A stretch of DNA of 64,000 nucleotides from Rivularia sp. MS3. Lineage in GTDB: Bacteria > Cyanobacteriota > Cyanobacteriia > Cyanobacteriales > Nostocaceae. The stretch is from positions 1-64,000 of the forward strand of contig JAHCMI010000028.1 of NCBI GenBank assembly GCA_019192545.1, given 5' to 3'. Below, in pieces: positions 49,600 through 58,952 of this stretch; within the stretch, counting starts at the first letter, position 1; the number at the start of each line of letters is the position of its first letter. A program made the translations under genes and the position numbers. Under the pieces are notes generated by a model. The model saw only the letters and a program-made list of their open reading frames with translations. It was not told the DNA's origin and ran no database searches.

Positions 49600-50667
49600 A
49601 TGAAAAAAAAACTCTCTGTAATGTATGTCATCCGAGGGTATCCTCAGATATCTCAAACTTATCTCAAAACTGAGCTAGAAGCACTTTACGGAGATTACGA
49701 CATTACTATAGTTTCTCGTAAACCTTCAGATATACCTTATAAAAATCACTTTCCCTACCACCACTTAACTGAAAAACAAGCAATAAAAGAATTAGCTGCA
49801 CAAGTAAAACCCGACGTTCTTCACACCCACTATTTAAATCAACTCGAGTTTATCGGGCCGCTAGCTGAAGAATTAGGGATTCCTTTTACCGTGCGATCGC
49901 ACTCTTATGACACGCTTTGTTTGCGTCGCAAAAACTGGAAAGGTAGAGTCAGAGAAATATTAGAAAGAAATACACCACAATTTAAAAAAGTAGCCAAAAT
50001 CAAAACTAACCTACATTGGATAAACCACGAATTGTGTTTGGGAGTTTTAGCTTTTCCTTTTACACGAAAATATCTTGAAGCATATGGTGTTAATTCTGCC
50101 AAAATTATTGACTGCTTTCCGACAATAAATTATCAACTGTTTTATTCAGAGTCTGCCAATGGCGACGCAATTATGAATACTGGTGCAGTCATTCCCAAGA
50201 AAAAAATGGAAGACTACATCAAACTAGCAACTCTACTGCCGCAAAAGCAATTTAATCTTTATGCTTTAGGTTACAGGGTAGACAAATTAAAATTGGTTAA
50301 CGAATCAAAAGGAAGCCCTGTAAATATCACTTTACCCATAGAGCCAAACGAGATGAGTCCCGAGTATAAAAAGCATCAATGGCTAGTTTATACAGCGGAC
50401 TTTGAATTAGCAACAGTAGGCTGGCCAATGGCTGTAGCTGAAGCACAAGCAGCAGGTGTAGGTGTATGCGTGCCAAATATAAGACCGGATTTAAAAGAAT
50501 ATGTAGGTGAAGCCGGGTTTGTTTACGATTCTATCGAAGAAGTAGTTGATATTATTCACAAACCAGTTCCTAAAGAAATACGAGAAGCTGGATTTTTACA
50601 AGCAAAAAAATCAGATATTCAGGAACACAAACACTTGCTTACTAATCTTTGGCATCAAGCAGCTTAA
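49600..50667 (+). CDS. GT-B fold glycosyltransferase
   Basis: The 355-aa protein starts MYVIRGYPQISQTYLKTELEAL, a GT4-like N-terminus. It has LHTHYLNQLEFIGPLAEELGIPFTVRSHSYD (about 94-124) and the C-terminal VAEAQAAGVGVCVPNIRPDLKEYVGEAGFVYDS (about 280-312), where E..A.G..VC matches the donor-sugar region. It is somewhat divergent from the other GT4 gene in this cluster. Substrate unknown. Confidence 0.8.
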   Translation: MKKKLSVMYVIRGYPQISQTYLKTELEALYGDYDITIVSRKPSDIPYKNHFPYHHLTEKQAIKELAAQVKPDVLHTHYLNQLEFIGPLAEELGIPFTVRSHSYDTLCLRRKNWKGRVREILERNTPQFKKVAKIKTNLHWINHELCLGVLAFPFTRKYLEAYGVNSAKIIDCFPTINYQLFYSESANGDAIMNTGAVIPKKKMEDYIKLATLLPQKQFNLYALGYRVDKLKLVNESKGSPVNITLPIEPNEMSPEYKKHQWLVYTADFELATVGWPMAVAEAQAAGVGVCVPNIRPDLKEYVGEAGFVYDSIEEVVDIIHKPVPKEIREAGFLQAKKSDIQEHKHLLTNLWHQAA

Positions 50668-50803
50668 TAGATAGTTGCCATAAACTTTTTGAAAAATTTT
50701 AGCTTTCTAATTTTTATTAAAGCTAAAAAATATATTTACTCATTTCAAAAAGCAATTATGGCAAATTCAGGTAAGTAAATAAATCTTAAATATAGAATAA
50801 TAA

Positions 50804-51868
50804 ATGACTAATTTCAGTAAAATTAAAATGCAAAAACTTGTTTCTGTAATTATTCCTTGTTTTAATGCCGAACGATGGATAGCAGAGGCTATTGATAGTT
50901 GCTTAAACCAAACCTATGCTCATATAGAAATTATAGTAATTGATGATTGTTCTACCGATAAATCTATGGAAATCATCAAAAGCTATGGAGATAAAATAAT
51001 TTGGGAGCGTTTATCTGAAAATAAAGGTGGAAGCTACGCTAGAAATCGCGGATTTGCTTTATCAAAAGGAGAATATATTCAATTTTTAGATGCAGATGAT
51101 TTTATATTACCAGAAAAAATAGAGAGACAAATCAACTTCTTAGAAGAAACTGGAGCCGATGCTGTATATGGAGATTGGCGATATCAAGGACATCAATCTA
51201 ATGGTGTAGTATTCCTCGATCAAATAGAAAAACCTGGAACCCAAACCGATATTTTGCAATCCTTAATCGAAAATTGGTGGACTGCTGTTGCATCATTATT
51301 TTATAGAAGAACGGCTGTAGAAAAAAGTGGTGGTTGGGATACAAATTTTAAAGCTGGGCAAGATAGAGATTTCTTTATTTCGGTAGTAATGTCTGGTGCA
51401 AAAGTTGTTTATCAACCGGGATGTTATTCAGTATATAGAAGATATGGCAGCGTTACAGTATCAACCGCTTCAAAACCGCGTTGGGTTGAAAATCATTGCA
51501 ATGTTTTAAAGAAGGTAGAAAAAAAGTTATTACAACAGTATCAGCAGAATATTCCGATTAATTATCGGCGCGCTTTAGCTCATGGTTATTTTGAACTAGC
51601 TAGAGATTATATGTATATTGATTATTCGGAATACTTACGATTAGTAGATAAATCTTTAAGTTTGTGTCCCGATTTTAAGCGTAAAACTCACAGAAGATTT
51701 TACAAGTTAATTCAAGATATTTTAGGATTTCGCTTGTGCGAACGATGCGTTCACCGCATACTGCTTGTAAAATCATTTTTAGATGCTAAAACCAATCATC
51801 CTAAATCAAAAAAAACCCAGCAAAATAGCTCTTTAAACTGTAGCAATGTTGATAATTGCATAGTATAA
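50804..51868 (+). CDS. GT2-family glycosyltransferase
   Basis: The protein is 354 aa, or 346 if the internal ATG at 50828 just before LVSVIIPCFN is used. GT-A motifs: SVIIPCFNAERWIAEAIDSCL, VIDDCSTDKSMEII, ARNRGFALSKGEYIQFLDADD. The C-terminal region is basic and helical. It is the last recognisable gene of the polysaccharide cluster. Confidence 0.87.
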   Translation: MTNFSKIKMQKLVSVIIPCFNAERWIAEAIDSCLNQTYAHIEIIVIDDCSTDKSMEIIKSYGDKIIWERLSENKGGSYARNRGFALSKGEYIQFLDADDFILPEKIERQINFLEETGADAVYGDWRYQGHQSNGVVFLDQIEKPGTQTDILQSLIENWWTAVASLFYRRTAVEKSGGWDTNFKAGQDRDFFISVVMSGAKVVYQPGCYSVYRRYGSVTVSTASKPRWVENHCNVLKKVEKKLLQQYQQNIPINYRRALAHGYFELARDYMYIDYSEYLRLVDKSLSLCPDFKRKTHRRFYKLIQDILGFRLCERCVHRILLVKSFLDAKTNHPKSKKTQQNSSLNCSNVDNCIV

Positions 51869-51893
51869 TACCTTTGTTTTAAAGGTAAAAATC

Positions 51894-52073
51894 ATGGATA
51901 GAGGAAAAATAGTTGCAGTTATCACGGGTGTAATTTCCATTCTGTTAGCTGTCGCTTATCTTATACTCGTGCAAATTTTGGACTTTCGAGGGGAAATGAA
52001 ACCCGCACCAATTACTCAAATAGAACCTCAGCATGTGGCAGTTTCTTTTGATAAATGGGAAAATAATGCTTAG
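51894..52073 (+). CDS. Small single-pass membrane protein
   Basis: The 59-aa product starts MDRGKIVAVITGVISILLAV. It has one membrane helix (about 6-27) followed by a soluble tail (LDFRGEMKPAPITQIEP..). From memory, similar short proteins are conserved in cyanobacteria, without known function. ATG 51894 is preceded by AAAGGTAAAAATC, which can serve as a weak ribosome binding site. It lies 25 bp past the last glycosyltransferase and may be co-transcribed with it by read-through. Confidence 0.6.
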   Translation: MDRGKIVAVITGVISILLAVAYLILVQILDFRGEMKPAPITQIEPQHVAVSFDKWENNA

Positions 52074-52203
52074 ATTCAGATAGAAAAGTCATAGTATTTT
52101 CTGCTAATCAAAAAATTTGGTAGAAATATGCTTTTTTGTGCAGCTAATCCGCCCAAATTAGCTATATCAGATTTTATAATAATTAATAATTTAGGTTTGC
52201 TAG

Positions 52204-52602
52204 CTATACAACCGGTATAACTTCAAGCTCGTTAAAACCTGTTTGCTCGTCAAAGCTTCTGTAAAAACTGAAATTTTCGGCTATTCCAATAACGATTTCG
52301 GCTGTAGTGTAGATGATGCAACCATCGCTCAGGTGTCCCCCAATTAATTTACCATGACTGTCAGCAATGACAATATGAACGTGTATTCCGGTAGCAGCTA
52401 AAGTACCGTTAAGAGAGAGTATTTCAAATTTTTCGTGTAATACCGTACTATTATCTTTATTTGCGAAGCGAATTGCAGCCTGCTTTAAACTACCAATGGC
52501 AGTTAGCAAAAAACCTGCTTGAATTTTTTGTTCAACTGCAAAATTTATTAAACTTTTTCTCAAATCTGCATTAGGTTGAAGTCGAATAGGAATAACTTTC
52601 AT
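52204..52602 (-). CDS. PPC/DUF296 domain protein
   Basis: The 132-aa protein is a single PPC (DUF296) domain: VIPIRLQPNADLRKSL (3-18), FLLTAIGSLKQAAIRFA, EKFEILSLNGTLAATGIHVHI (the GxHxH.. metal-like site, about 58-78), and GKLIGGHLSDGCIIYTTAEIVI. Bacterial stand-alone PPC proteins are often annotated as DNA-binding by analogy to plant AT-hook proteins, but they lack the AT-hook. The function is unknown. It is monocistronic. Confidence 0.87.
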   Translation of the reverse strand: MKVIPIRLQPNADLRKSLINFAVEQKIQAGFLLTAIGSLKQAAIRFANKDNSTVLHEKFEILSLNGTLAATGIHVHIVIADSHGKLIGGHLSDGCIIYTTAEIVIGIAENFSFYRSFDEQTGFNELEVIPVV

Positions 52603-52942
52603 AAAGCTATAGGGAAAGCAATTAGCCGGACTTGATATAATTTATCATTTAAAAAGCTATTTTAAGCTTCATAGCACCGACGCAATATCTCGGATAAGCA
52701 CATGTCAACTATATAAGTAAAGTATTTTTAAGCTCTGAGGGGTCAAACCCCTTAAGGTCGATAAAAGTTAGAATATTAAATGAATTAAATCAGTTTATGC
52801 TTTTCTAAGCTTGCAAAATATAATCCCAGGCAGGAAATATAGTATCTTTATAAATTAGATATATTATCAGTAACATTACGGAAGCGTATAGAACAAAACA
52901 TTTTTAGAATGTACGCAAAAGTTTGTATTTAATTTTATCGGG
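52603..52942. other. 340-bp divergent spacer
   Basis: Between the PPC gene and the dynamin-like gene. One short GGGGTCAAACCCC palindrome occurs at about 52740-52752. No gene, and no member of the repeat families listed elsewhere. Confidence 0.5.
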
Positions 52943-54355
52943 ATGCTAGATATGGCAGAACTGCTGCCTCCATGTCAAAATCTAAAGGAACAGGTAGACT
53001 ATATTTTGCAAATTGTGCAGCAAGAAGCTTCTTTGGCTTCTTGTGATGTAACCCAAGTCCAAACTTCGATGAGAAAAGCCATCTCTCCTAAGTTTGAAAT
53101 TGTATTTGCGGGTGCCTTTAGTGCAGGTAAATCGATGCTCATCAATGCGCTCTTAGGACGGGAATTGCTTTATAGTGCGGAAGGACATGCTACGGGTACA
53201 GAATGCAAGATAGAGTATGCACATCCCGAGAATGAAAAAGTTGTTCTGACATTTTTGAGCGAAGCAGAAGTTAGAGAGCAAGTATTTTATTTATGCGAGC
53301 AGTTAGGATTGCATAAAGTTGAAAATATTAACCAAGAAGACGCAATAGAATTACTCACTCAAGGAAGCGAAGCTATTATTTTTGCTGAGGGTGGTGAAAG
53401 TAAGTCAGAGCGTGCAAAACAAGCAAACGCGTTGATTGTATTATTGTCTGGGTATGTAGCAAATCGTCAGCATATTCATACGATAAATAATGCTACTTAC
53501 TCGATGGCAGAGTTTAATTTTAATAATCTTAAAGAAGCGGCAGCATATGCACGTCGGGGAAGTAATAGCGCGGTTTTAAAACGGATTGAATATTATTGCA
53601 ACCATCCTTTGTTGCAGGATGCAAACGTTATTATTGACACTCCTGGTATCGATGCACCTGTAGAAAAAGATGCACAATTGACTTATGAAAAAATTCAACA
53701 TCCAGATGTTTCTGCGGTGGTATGCGTTTTAAAAGCTGCATCGATGGGTGATATGACAAGAGCAGAGACTCAGCTTTTAGAACAACAGATTTCTTCAGCT
53801 TTGCAAAATGCAGCGCGAGTAGAATGCGATAGATTTGTTAGAGAAAGTCCTAGATTTTATGATGAAGGTACTTTTTCAATTTATCAGTTTCGTCAAACTT
53901 TACAGCAGACTTCTCAAACTTTTGATTGTGAAAGCATGGTAGAAGCGGAGCCTGCAATTAAACAATTGCTAAAGTTAGATTTTGAGCCGAAAGTTAGCAA
54001 TACTATTCGTATTACCTTCCGGCAAACCATTAATCAAAGCTTTAAAACTCTGCTTTTACCAATGGCGGATATTAAAAGTGACGCAATTTTGCAACAGTAC
54101 TCTAAAGCGCGAGCTTATTTAGGAAAGACTTTAGCAAAAGAAGCCCAAGAGAAAGTTTATGAAAACAAACGCCTCTCGGATGCTGTTGATGAAAAAATTG
54201 CCAGTTTCAATCAATCTGTCTCTTCTATTAACGGTTGTTTGGCAGCGATGCAATTGTATGATTACTTATTACCTGTTATCGAGTCAACAGAGCCAGAAAT
54301 ATTGGATAGTGCATCCTTTGAAAACATTAAGTATGCGAAAGCTGTAGAAGCTTAA
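52943..54355 (+). CDS. Dynamin-like GTPase with a large internal deletion
   Basis: The ORF is 470 aa. The G1 loop GAFSAGKS (57-64), G2 Thr region GHATGTEC and G3 IDTPG (231-235) are intact. At about residue 280 (LLEQQISSALQ) the protein jumps from the middle of the GTPase domain to a distal helical region starting ARVECDRFVRESPRFYDEG. Full-length cyanobacterial relatives are, by recall, around 700-800 aa with a G4 (NKxD-type) motif and a long stalk between these two points, so roughly 300 or more residues are missing in frame. GTP binding is probably impaired. Start ATG 52943 or 52952. Confidence 0.75.
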   Translation: MLDMAELLPPCQNLKEQVDYILQIVQQEASLASCDVTQVQTSMRKAISPKFEIVFAGAFSAGKSMLINALLGRELLYSAEGHATGTECKIEYAHPENEKVVLTFLSEAEVREQVFYLCEQLGLHKVENINQEDAIELLTQGSEAIIFAEGGESKSERAKQANALIVLLSGYVANRQHIHTINNATYSMAEFNFNNLKEAAAYARRGSNSAVLKRIEYYCNHPLLQDANVIIDTPGIDAPVEKDAQLTYEKIQHPDVSAVVCVLKAASMGDMTRAETQLLEQQISSALQNAARVECDRFVRESPRFYDEGTFSIYQFRQTLQQTSQTFDCESMVEAEPAIKQLLKLDFEPKVSNTIRITFRQTINQSFKTLLLPMADIKSDAILQQYSKARAYLGKTLAKEAQEKVYENKRLSDAVDEKIASFNQSVSSINGCLAAMQLYDYLLPVIESTEPEILDSASFENIKYAKAVEA

Positions 54356-54433
54356 CAATTGATGTTGTCTTGGTAACAGAGAAACTGAGAAAAGATTGGT
54401 AACTTAATTGGAAATTGTAGTACATGTATAGCA

Positions 54434-54880
54434 ATGCATATGGAAAGTAAATTTAAATGTTTGAGTTGTAATGATGATGATGTTTTATCATACAATGGCA
54501 GCCTAGTTAAATTTAGCCAATTTAAGCAACAGTTAGAAAATGAACTGTGGCAAAAAGTCAACTATCTGCTGACAAAAGAAAATGATGGTTTTACTAGCAA
54601 AGAAAGAATATATGAATTAATCAATACAGCTTTTGGCTATTGTAATATTAGCGTCACTTTGTCTTCTCCTGAAGAAGGAAATGATTGCGAGATTCTCAGA
54701 CTTGGAGCAACAAGCTGGCAGAAAGGAAAAATTAGAACTAAATCATCTATAGATTTCTTTCCTAATGAAAAAGATTCTAGCAAAATCGCCAAAATTCAGT
54801 TTGAATTAGAATTCTTATCTGAAGAATATGAAGCTCAACATCCTAAGTTGTCTTTCGACAACATGATGTATGCTGCATAA
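54434..54880 (+). CDS. KGK-domain protein
   Basis: The 148-aa protein contains the KGK motif within ATSWQKGKIRTKSSIDFFPNE (about 97-117). This motif defines a small, mostly cyanobacterial family of unknown function. The N-terminal half is polar and helical (FSQFKQQLENELWQKVNYLL). ATG 54434 or 54440 may be the start. It lies 78 bp after the truncated dynamin-like gene and might be co-transcribed with it. Confidence 0.75.
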   Translation: MHMESKFKCLSCNDDDVLSYNGSLVKFSQFKQQLENELWQKVNYLLTKENDGFTSKERIYELINTAFGYCNISVTLSSPEEGNDCEILRLGATSWQKGKIRTKSSIDFFPNEKDSSKIAKIQFELEFLSEEYEAQHPKLSFDNMMYAA

Positions 54881-55177
54881 AGTATCAATTGTGTTTAAAA
54901 TTTCTAATATTAGTTTTGTGAAATATAATCTCTGAGAGCGTAATAAACTAATTATATCTAAATTAAGGGTTTCATCAAAGGTGTAAAGATGAAATCCATA
55001 GAACTATCGCTTTATTTTTTTTACATAAATTAGACAATCTATAGCAACAATTGATAGTGAGAGAGATATTAATTATATTAATATAAAAGTATTTCTGGAT
55101 TTCTCTATAAAAAAATTAGAGCCTCATAAAAAAATCGGTAATAGATGATATAGAAACAATATGTTTCAAAGACTTGT

Positions 55178-55420
55178 ATGAGCAAAACACCGCGTATTTC
55201 CATTCCCACAGCAGTAAAAAAATATGTATTTGAACGAGATAAATACCAATGTCAAAGCTGCGGAAAACAAAAAGAAGAAGCATCATTAACTATTGACCAT
55301 ATTATACCCTTAGCCCGTGGCGGTTCAAACGATATCAGCAATTTACAAATATTATGCTTTACCTGTAATCGTAAGAAAACTGATAAAAATGATAATAGGT
55401 TTCGGCGTTATTTCGATTGA
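55178..55420 (+). CDS. Small HNH endonuclease
   Basis: The 80-aa protein is almost only an HNH domain: two CxxC pairs (CQSC near 25-28 and CFTC near 64-67) hold a structural zinc. The catalytic centre is LTIDHIIPLARGGSNDISNLQ, with D-H at the beta-hairpin and N in SNLQ. Such stand-alone HNH proteins are common in phage and mobile regions but also in cyanobacterial chromosomes. No phage genes lie nearby, so the role is open. The start follows a 297-bp AT-rich spacer. Confidence 0.87.
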   Translation: MSKTPRISIPTAVKKYVFERDKYQCQSCGKQKEEASLTIDHIIPLARGGSNDISNLQILCFTCNRKKTDKNDNRFRRYFD

Positions 55421-55454
55421 TTTTAATACTTTATTTACTTAAATACTGTTAGAT

Positions 55455-56327
55455 TTACTCAATTAAACTATCAGCAACTAATTCTGCTTGCTCCAATTGC
55501 GGATTATGTCCGCATTTCAACCAAATTAATCGACTCTGAGGGATATCTCGCTGAAATTTATAAGCATCTGTTATAGGGAAAGTTTCGTCTTTTTCTCCCC
55601 ACAAAATCAAGGTTGGTTTGGAAATTTCTTTAATTCGTGGTGCTATTTCGCTATAACCACCACTTTTAGTAAAACTGATAGTTGCTTCGTGCCAATTAGG
55701 CATATCTAAATGTAAACAAGTACATTGCAAGGATGTAATTTCGGCTGCGGTTAAATTACCGAAAATTTCTCCAAACAATAGCGCCTGTAATTTACGCTGT
55801 CGCCAATATTCAACAGCCCAATAATCGAAAGGAGGAAATAAAAAACGCCCTTGGGGAAAGCTACCGGAGTAGCCAACGCTGTTAATTAAAACTAGCTGAT
55901 GAACCGAATCTGGATAATTAAGCGTAAAATCGATAGCGGTTGCTCCTCCCATCGAAGCACCAACTAATATTACTGGTTGATTAATTTGTTTTTTCCAGAA
56001 GTGGTAAAGATGGGTTTTAATGGTGGATGGTGAATAACTTATGTTTTTAAGTCTTTCTGTAAAGCCGAAGCCGAGTAAATCAACAGCCCAAATTTCGTTT
56101 TTTGCAGCGAGTAACGGTATAAGTAAGCGAAATTCTAATAAAGAACTCTCGAAACCATGTAACAATAAAATTGGTATGCCGCTGCTGCCTTGATGAATGA
56201 AAGTTGTTGTAATTGTTTGGGAATTTATGGGTGTGCTAATAAGGGTAGTTTGAATATTTTGACATAGGTTTAACGTATTAGCATCTTTAAGCTTCGATAA
56301 GTTGATTGCCGAAAAATATTCATTCAT
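55455..56327 (-). CDS. Alpha/beta hydrolase
   Basis: The hydrolase is 290 aa from ATG 56327. The longer reading (TTG 56450) runs into a CGTGACG repeat and is rejected. Features: LLLHGFESSLLEFRLLIPLLA (oxyanion HG), nucleophile elbow GASMGG (Ser), LILWGEKDE with the acid Asp, and CGHNPQLEQAELVADSLIE with the catalytic His. The alpha/beta hydrolase fold is clear, and the substrate is unknown. It converges with the HNH gene. Confidence 0.85.
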   Translation of the reverse strand: MNEYFSAINLSKLKDANTLNLCQNIQTTLISTPINSQTITTTFIHQGSSGIPILLLHGFESSLLEFRLLIPLLAAKNEIWAVDLLGFGFTERLKNISYSPSTIKTHLYHFWKKQINQPVILVGASMGGATAIDFTLNYPDSVHQLVLINSVGYSGSFPQGRFLFPPFDYWAVEYWRQRKLQALLFGEIFGNLTAAEITSLQCTCLHLDMPNWHEATISFTKSGGYSEIAPRIKEISKPTLILWGEKDETFPITDAYKFQRDIPQSRLIWLKCGHNPQLEQAELVADSLIE

Positions 56328-56391
56328 AAAATTGCTACATAAAATCAATTCGCTTTTAGTAAAGATTTTAGTGCTATTCCAAAGCTGATGC

Positions 56392-56455
56392 TGCGTGACG
56401 TTACAAAAAGATTTGAACGTAGTAACAAATAAGATTATAGCGTCACGCAATAGGG
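56392..56455. repeat. MITE-like remnant related to family A
   Basis: TGCGTGACGTTAC on the left and ATAGCGTCACGCA on the right form an inverted pair about 60 bp apart, with an AT-rich middle, at the 5-prime side of the hydrolase gene. The ends differ from the family A consensus (GGTGCGTGACGG). Confidence 0.6.
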
Positions 56456-56633
56456 TGTTGATTTTGATAAGATTTTGATAATTATAATTAATACTTTTAT
56501 TATGTCAATGTTATGGTGCCTTAGATGATATGTAATTATTTTTTGTCTTGACAGGTAGATTGCCGTGCATCTAACACACTCTACAAAAAATATAATATTG
56601 ACTTACTAATTAACCAAGAAAACTACGCTAAAT

Positions 56634-57803
56634 TTAAGATAAATCAACTTTATCGGCGGCAAGCTTAGCTTTTTTTCGTGCTTCTTGAACGTTATTTCCT
56701 TTAGCTAAAGCTACTCCCATACGTCGATATTTATGAGCGCTGGGTTTACCGAACAATTTGATATCAACGTCTGTTTCTGCGAGTGCTTCAGCTACACCAG
56801 TATAATTAATAGAATCTGATTTTTCATCTGCTAAAATTACCGCACTTGCTGAAGGTGCAAACTGTTCTATGTTGAGAATTGGTAATCCTAAAATTGCTCT
56901 TAAATGTAGTTCAAATTCATTCAAGTTTTGCGATATTAATGTTACCATGCCTGTATCGTGAGGTCTGGGTGAAAGTTCGGAAAATATCACCTCATCTTTA
57001 GTAATAAAAAATTCTACACCAAAAATTCCCGCACCTCCTAAAGCATCAGTTACTTTCGTGGCGATTTCTTGAGCTTTTAAGGTCATTTCTTCAGAAATTC
57101 CTGCTGGCTGCCAAGATTCTTGATAATCGCCTCTTTCTTGACGATGACCAATAGGAGAACAGAAAATAGTGGGAGCATTCCACTGTTTAATAGTTAATAA
57201 AGTAATTTCAATTTCAAAGTCGATAAATTCTTCAATAATGACTCGCTGACTATCACCGCGAGAACCAGAACAAGCGTAATTCCAAGCTTTGGCAACGTCT
57301 TGTTTATCTTTTACTATAGATTGTCCTTTCCCCGAAGATGACATTACTGGTTTAACTACATTAGGAAAACCGATTTCATTACTAATATCTATCAACTCAT
57401 CTAAAGACGAAGCATAACCATATTTTGCAGTTCTAACACCTAACTCTGTATGGGCTAACTCCCTGATTCTATCCCGGTTCATTGTATAGTTAGTTGCAGC
57501 AGCAGTGGGAATGACAGTAATACCTCGCTGCTCGAATTCTGCAAGTTTTTCGGTTCTTATTGCTTCGATTTCTGGTACGATAAAATCTGGTTGATATTTA
57601 CTGACAATCGCTTCTAAATCGTCAACGCTCAACATAGAAATTACTTCACAACAATCGGCAACCTGCATTGCTGGAGCATTTTCATATCTATCTACAGCAA
57701 TGACAAAATTACCCAAACGTTGGGCTGCAATCACAAATTCTTTACCTAGTTCTCCCGAACCAAGGAGCATAATTTTTTGTGGTAATTTTAGAGATTTTTT
57801 CAT
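56634..57803 (-). CDS. purT: Formate-dependent phosphoribosylglycinamide formyltransferase
   Basis: The 389-aa ATP-grasp enzyme has the PurT N-terminal Rossmann [22 protein letters not shown] (10-31), [14 protein letters not shown], the ATP-grasp loop [38 protein letters not shown] (metal ligands E and N/D), and [10 protein letters not shown] near the end. It makes formyl-GAR from GAR, formate and ATP in purine synthesis, an alternative to PurN. The length matches E. coli PurT (392 aa). No purine genes lie beside it. Confidence 0.95.
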   Translation of the reverse strand: MKKSLKLPQKIMLLGSGELGKEFVIAAQRLGNFVIAVDRYENAPAMQVADCCEVISMLSVDDLEAIVSKYQPDFIVPEIEAIRTEKLAEFEQRGITVIPTAAATNYTMNRDRIRELAHTELGVRTAKYGYASSLDELIDISNEIGFPNVVKPVMSSSGKGQSIVKDKQDVAKAWNYACSGSRGDSQRVIIEEFIDFEIEITLLTIKQWNAPTIFCSPIGHRQERGDYQESWQPAGISEEMTLKAQEIATKVTDALGGAGIFGVEFFITKDEVIFSELSPRPHDTGMVTLISQNLNEFELHLRAILGLPILNIEQFAPSASAVILADEKSDSINYTGVAEALAETDVDIKLFGKPSAHKYRRMGVALAKGNNVQEARKKAKLAADKVDLS

Positions 57804-58261
57804 TAATTTGATTATTAAAACAATGATGAAAGCTCACCTTAGTAAGGAGAGGGATTGAAAAGCCACTGCGTTGAGGCAAGTGGCGTGGTGAGGTTTTGTA
57901 TTCAATTAATTCTCATAAAACATCATCTTACTAATATTTTATTTTTCTACGGTCAATTTGTAAATCTTTACGTTTTATACCGAAAGAATATTTATCTTCA
58001 AAATAATACTAATGGTGTTTTTAATTACAGCAAATTTAAACAAATCATAACCTAAAGTGGAAAATTATTAGTTAGAATCGCATACAGTAAATGCAAAACA
58101 AGGTTATAAACTAACATGGTTTTGCAAGTAATTCTGATGACAGGGTGAAAAGGTTGGCAGAATTACTAGCTAGAATTTATTTTGCTTCTACCAAATCGCA
58201 AATGAATCTACCCGAATCAAGTATCAGGGGTTTATTTTGTTGTGTTTTGGAATAAATATAA
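57804..58261. other. 458-bp divergent spacer
   Basis: It includes a degenerate AAGGAGAGGGATTG...GTGAGGTTTT repeat (about 57840-57895) near the purT start and AT-rich sequence after. No gene. The CAP-gene promoter probably lies in the 58100-58260 region. Confidence 0.5.
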
Positions 58262-58831
58262 ATGTTGAAGAATACTCGGCTAAAGGCTAATTTGACCAAA
58301 GTGTTCCCATTTTTTGGAGGAGTTGTTTTATCAACAGCAGCAATATTGGGTGGTGCAGAATTTACCCAGCTTGTAAGCAATTCCGATAGTGTTCCTAATG
58401 CTCAGATTTCGTTTATACAACCAGTAAATGCAGCTGACGATATAGCTGCGATAGAAAAGTCTGTACATCAACAAATTAATCAATACCGCAAAAAGCAAGG
58501 TTTAAAACCTCTGAAAATCAATAGTAAAATCAGTAAAATTGCCAGACAGCACAGTAAAAAAATGGCTGAGAAGCAGGTTGCTTTCGGACATAATGGTTCG
58601 AGTTCCCGCTATAAGCAGATTTCTAAATTCGTTGATTATCGTGGTGTAGCGGAAAATGTAGCTTATAATATGGGTTACAAAAACCCTGGAAAAAATGCTG
58701 TCACGGGTTGGATTAAAAGTTCCGGTCATCGTCGTAATATCAAAGGTAAATATCAGGTAACCGGTATTGGTGTTGCGAAGAATTCTAAGGGGGAATATTA
58801 TTTCACGCAGCTTTTTGTTAATCAACGGTAG
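58262..58831 (+). CDS. CAP-domain (SCP/PR-1-like) exported protein
   Basis: The 189-aa protein has a hydrophobic N-terminal helix (FFGGVVLSTAAILGGAEF, about 17-34), a likely signal or anchor. A CAP domain of about 120 residues follows: INQYRKKQGLKPLKIN, ARQHSKKMAEK, FGHNGSSSR, AENVAYNMG and SSGHRRNIKG, ending YYFTQLFVN. The His/Glu/His set forms the CAP cavity. Bacterial CAP proteins are extracytoplasmic with unclear activity. It is followed by a CCCCCCTTTTCTAAAGGGGG hairpin at 58851-58870 that may end its transcript. Confidence 0.88.
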   Translation: MLKNTRLKANLTKVFPFFGGVVLSTAAILGGAEFTQLVSNSDSVPNAQISFIQPVNAADDIAAIEKSVHQQINQYRKKQGLKPLKINSKISKIARQHSKKMAEKQVAFGHNGSSSRYKQISKFVDYRGVAENVAYNMGYKNPGKNAVTGWIKSSGHRRNIKGKYQVTGIGVAKNSKGEYYFTQLFVNQR

Positions 58832-58848
58832 ATAATCCCAGCCACTTA

Positions 58849-58884
58849 AGCCCCCCTTTTCTAAAGGGGGTTTGGGGGGATCTA
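58849..58884. terminator. G/C-rich hairpin repeat downstream of the CAP gene
   Basis: CCCCCCTTTTCTAAAGGGGG has an 8-bp stem, followed by TTTGGGGGGATCT. It is a copy of the 866-899 repeat and sits between convergent genes (58831 and 58953). Confidence 0.6.
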
Positions 58885-58952
58885 GACATGTGAAATCGTA
58901 TTAGATTTTCGGTCACAATCGAAATCTAAGGAGACGTAGCATTGCTAAGTCT

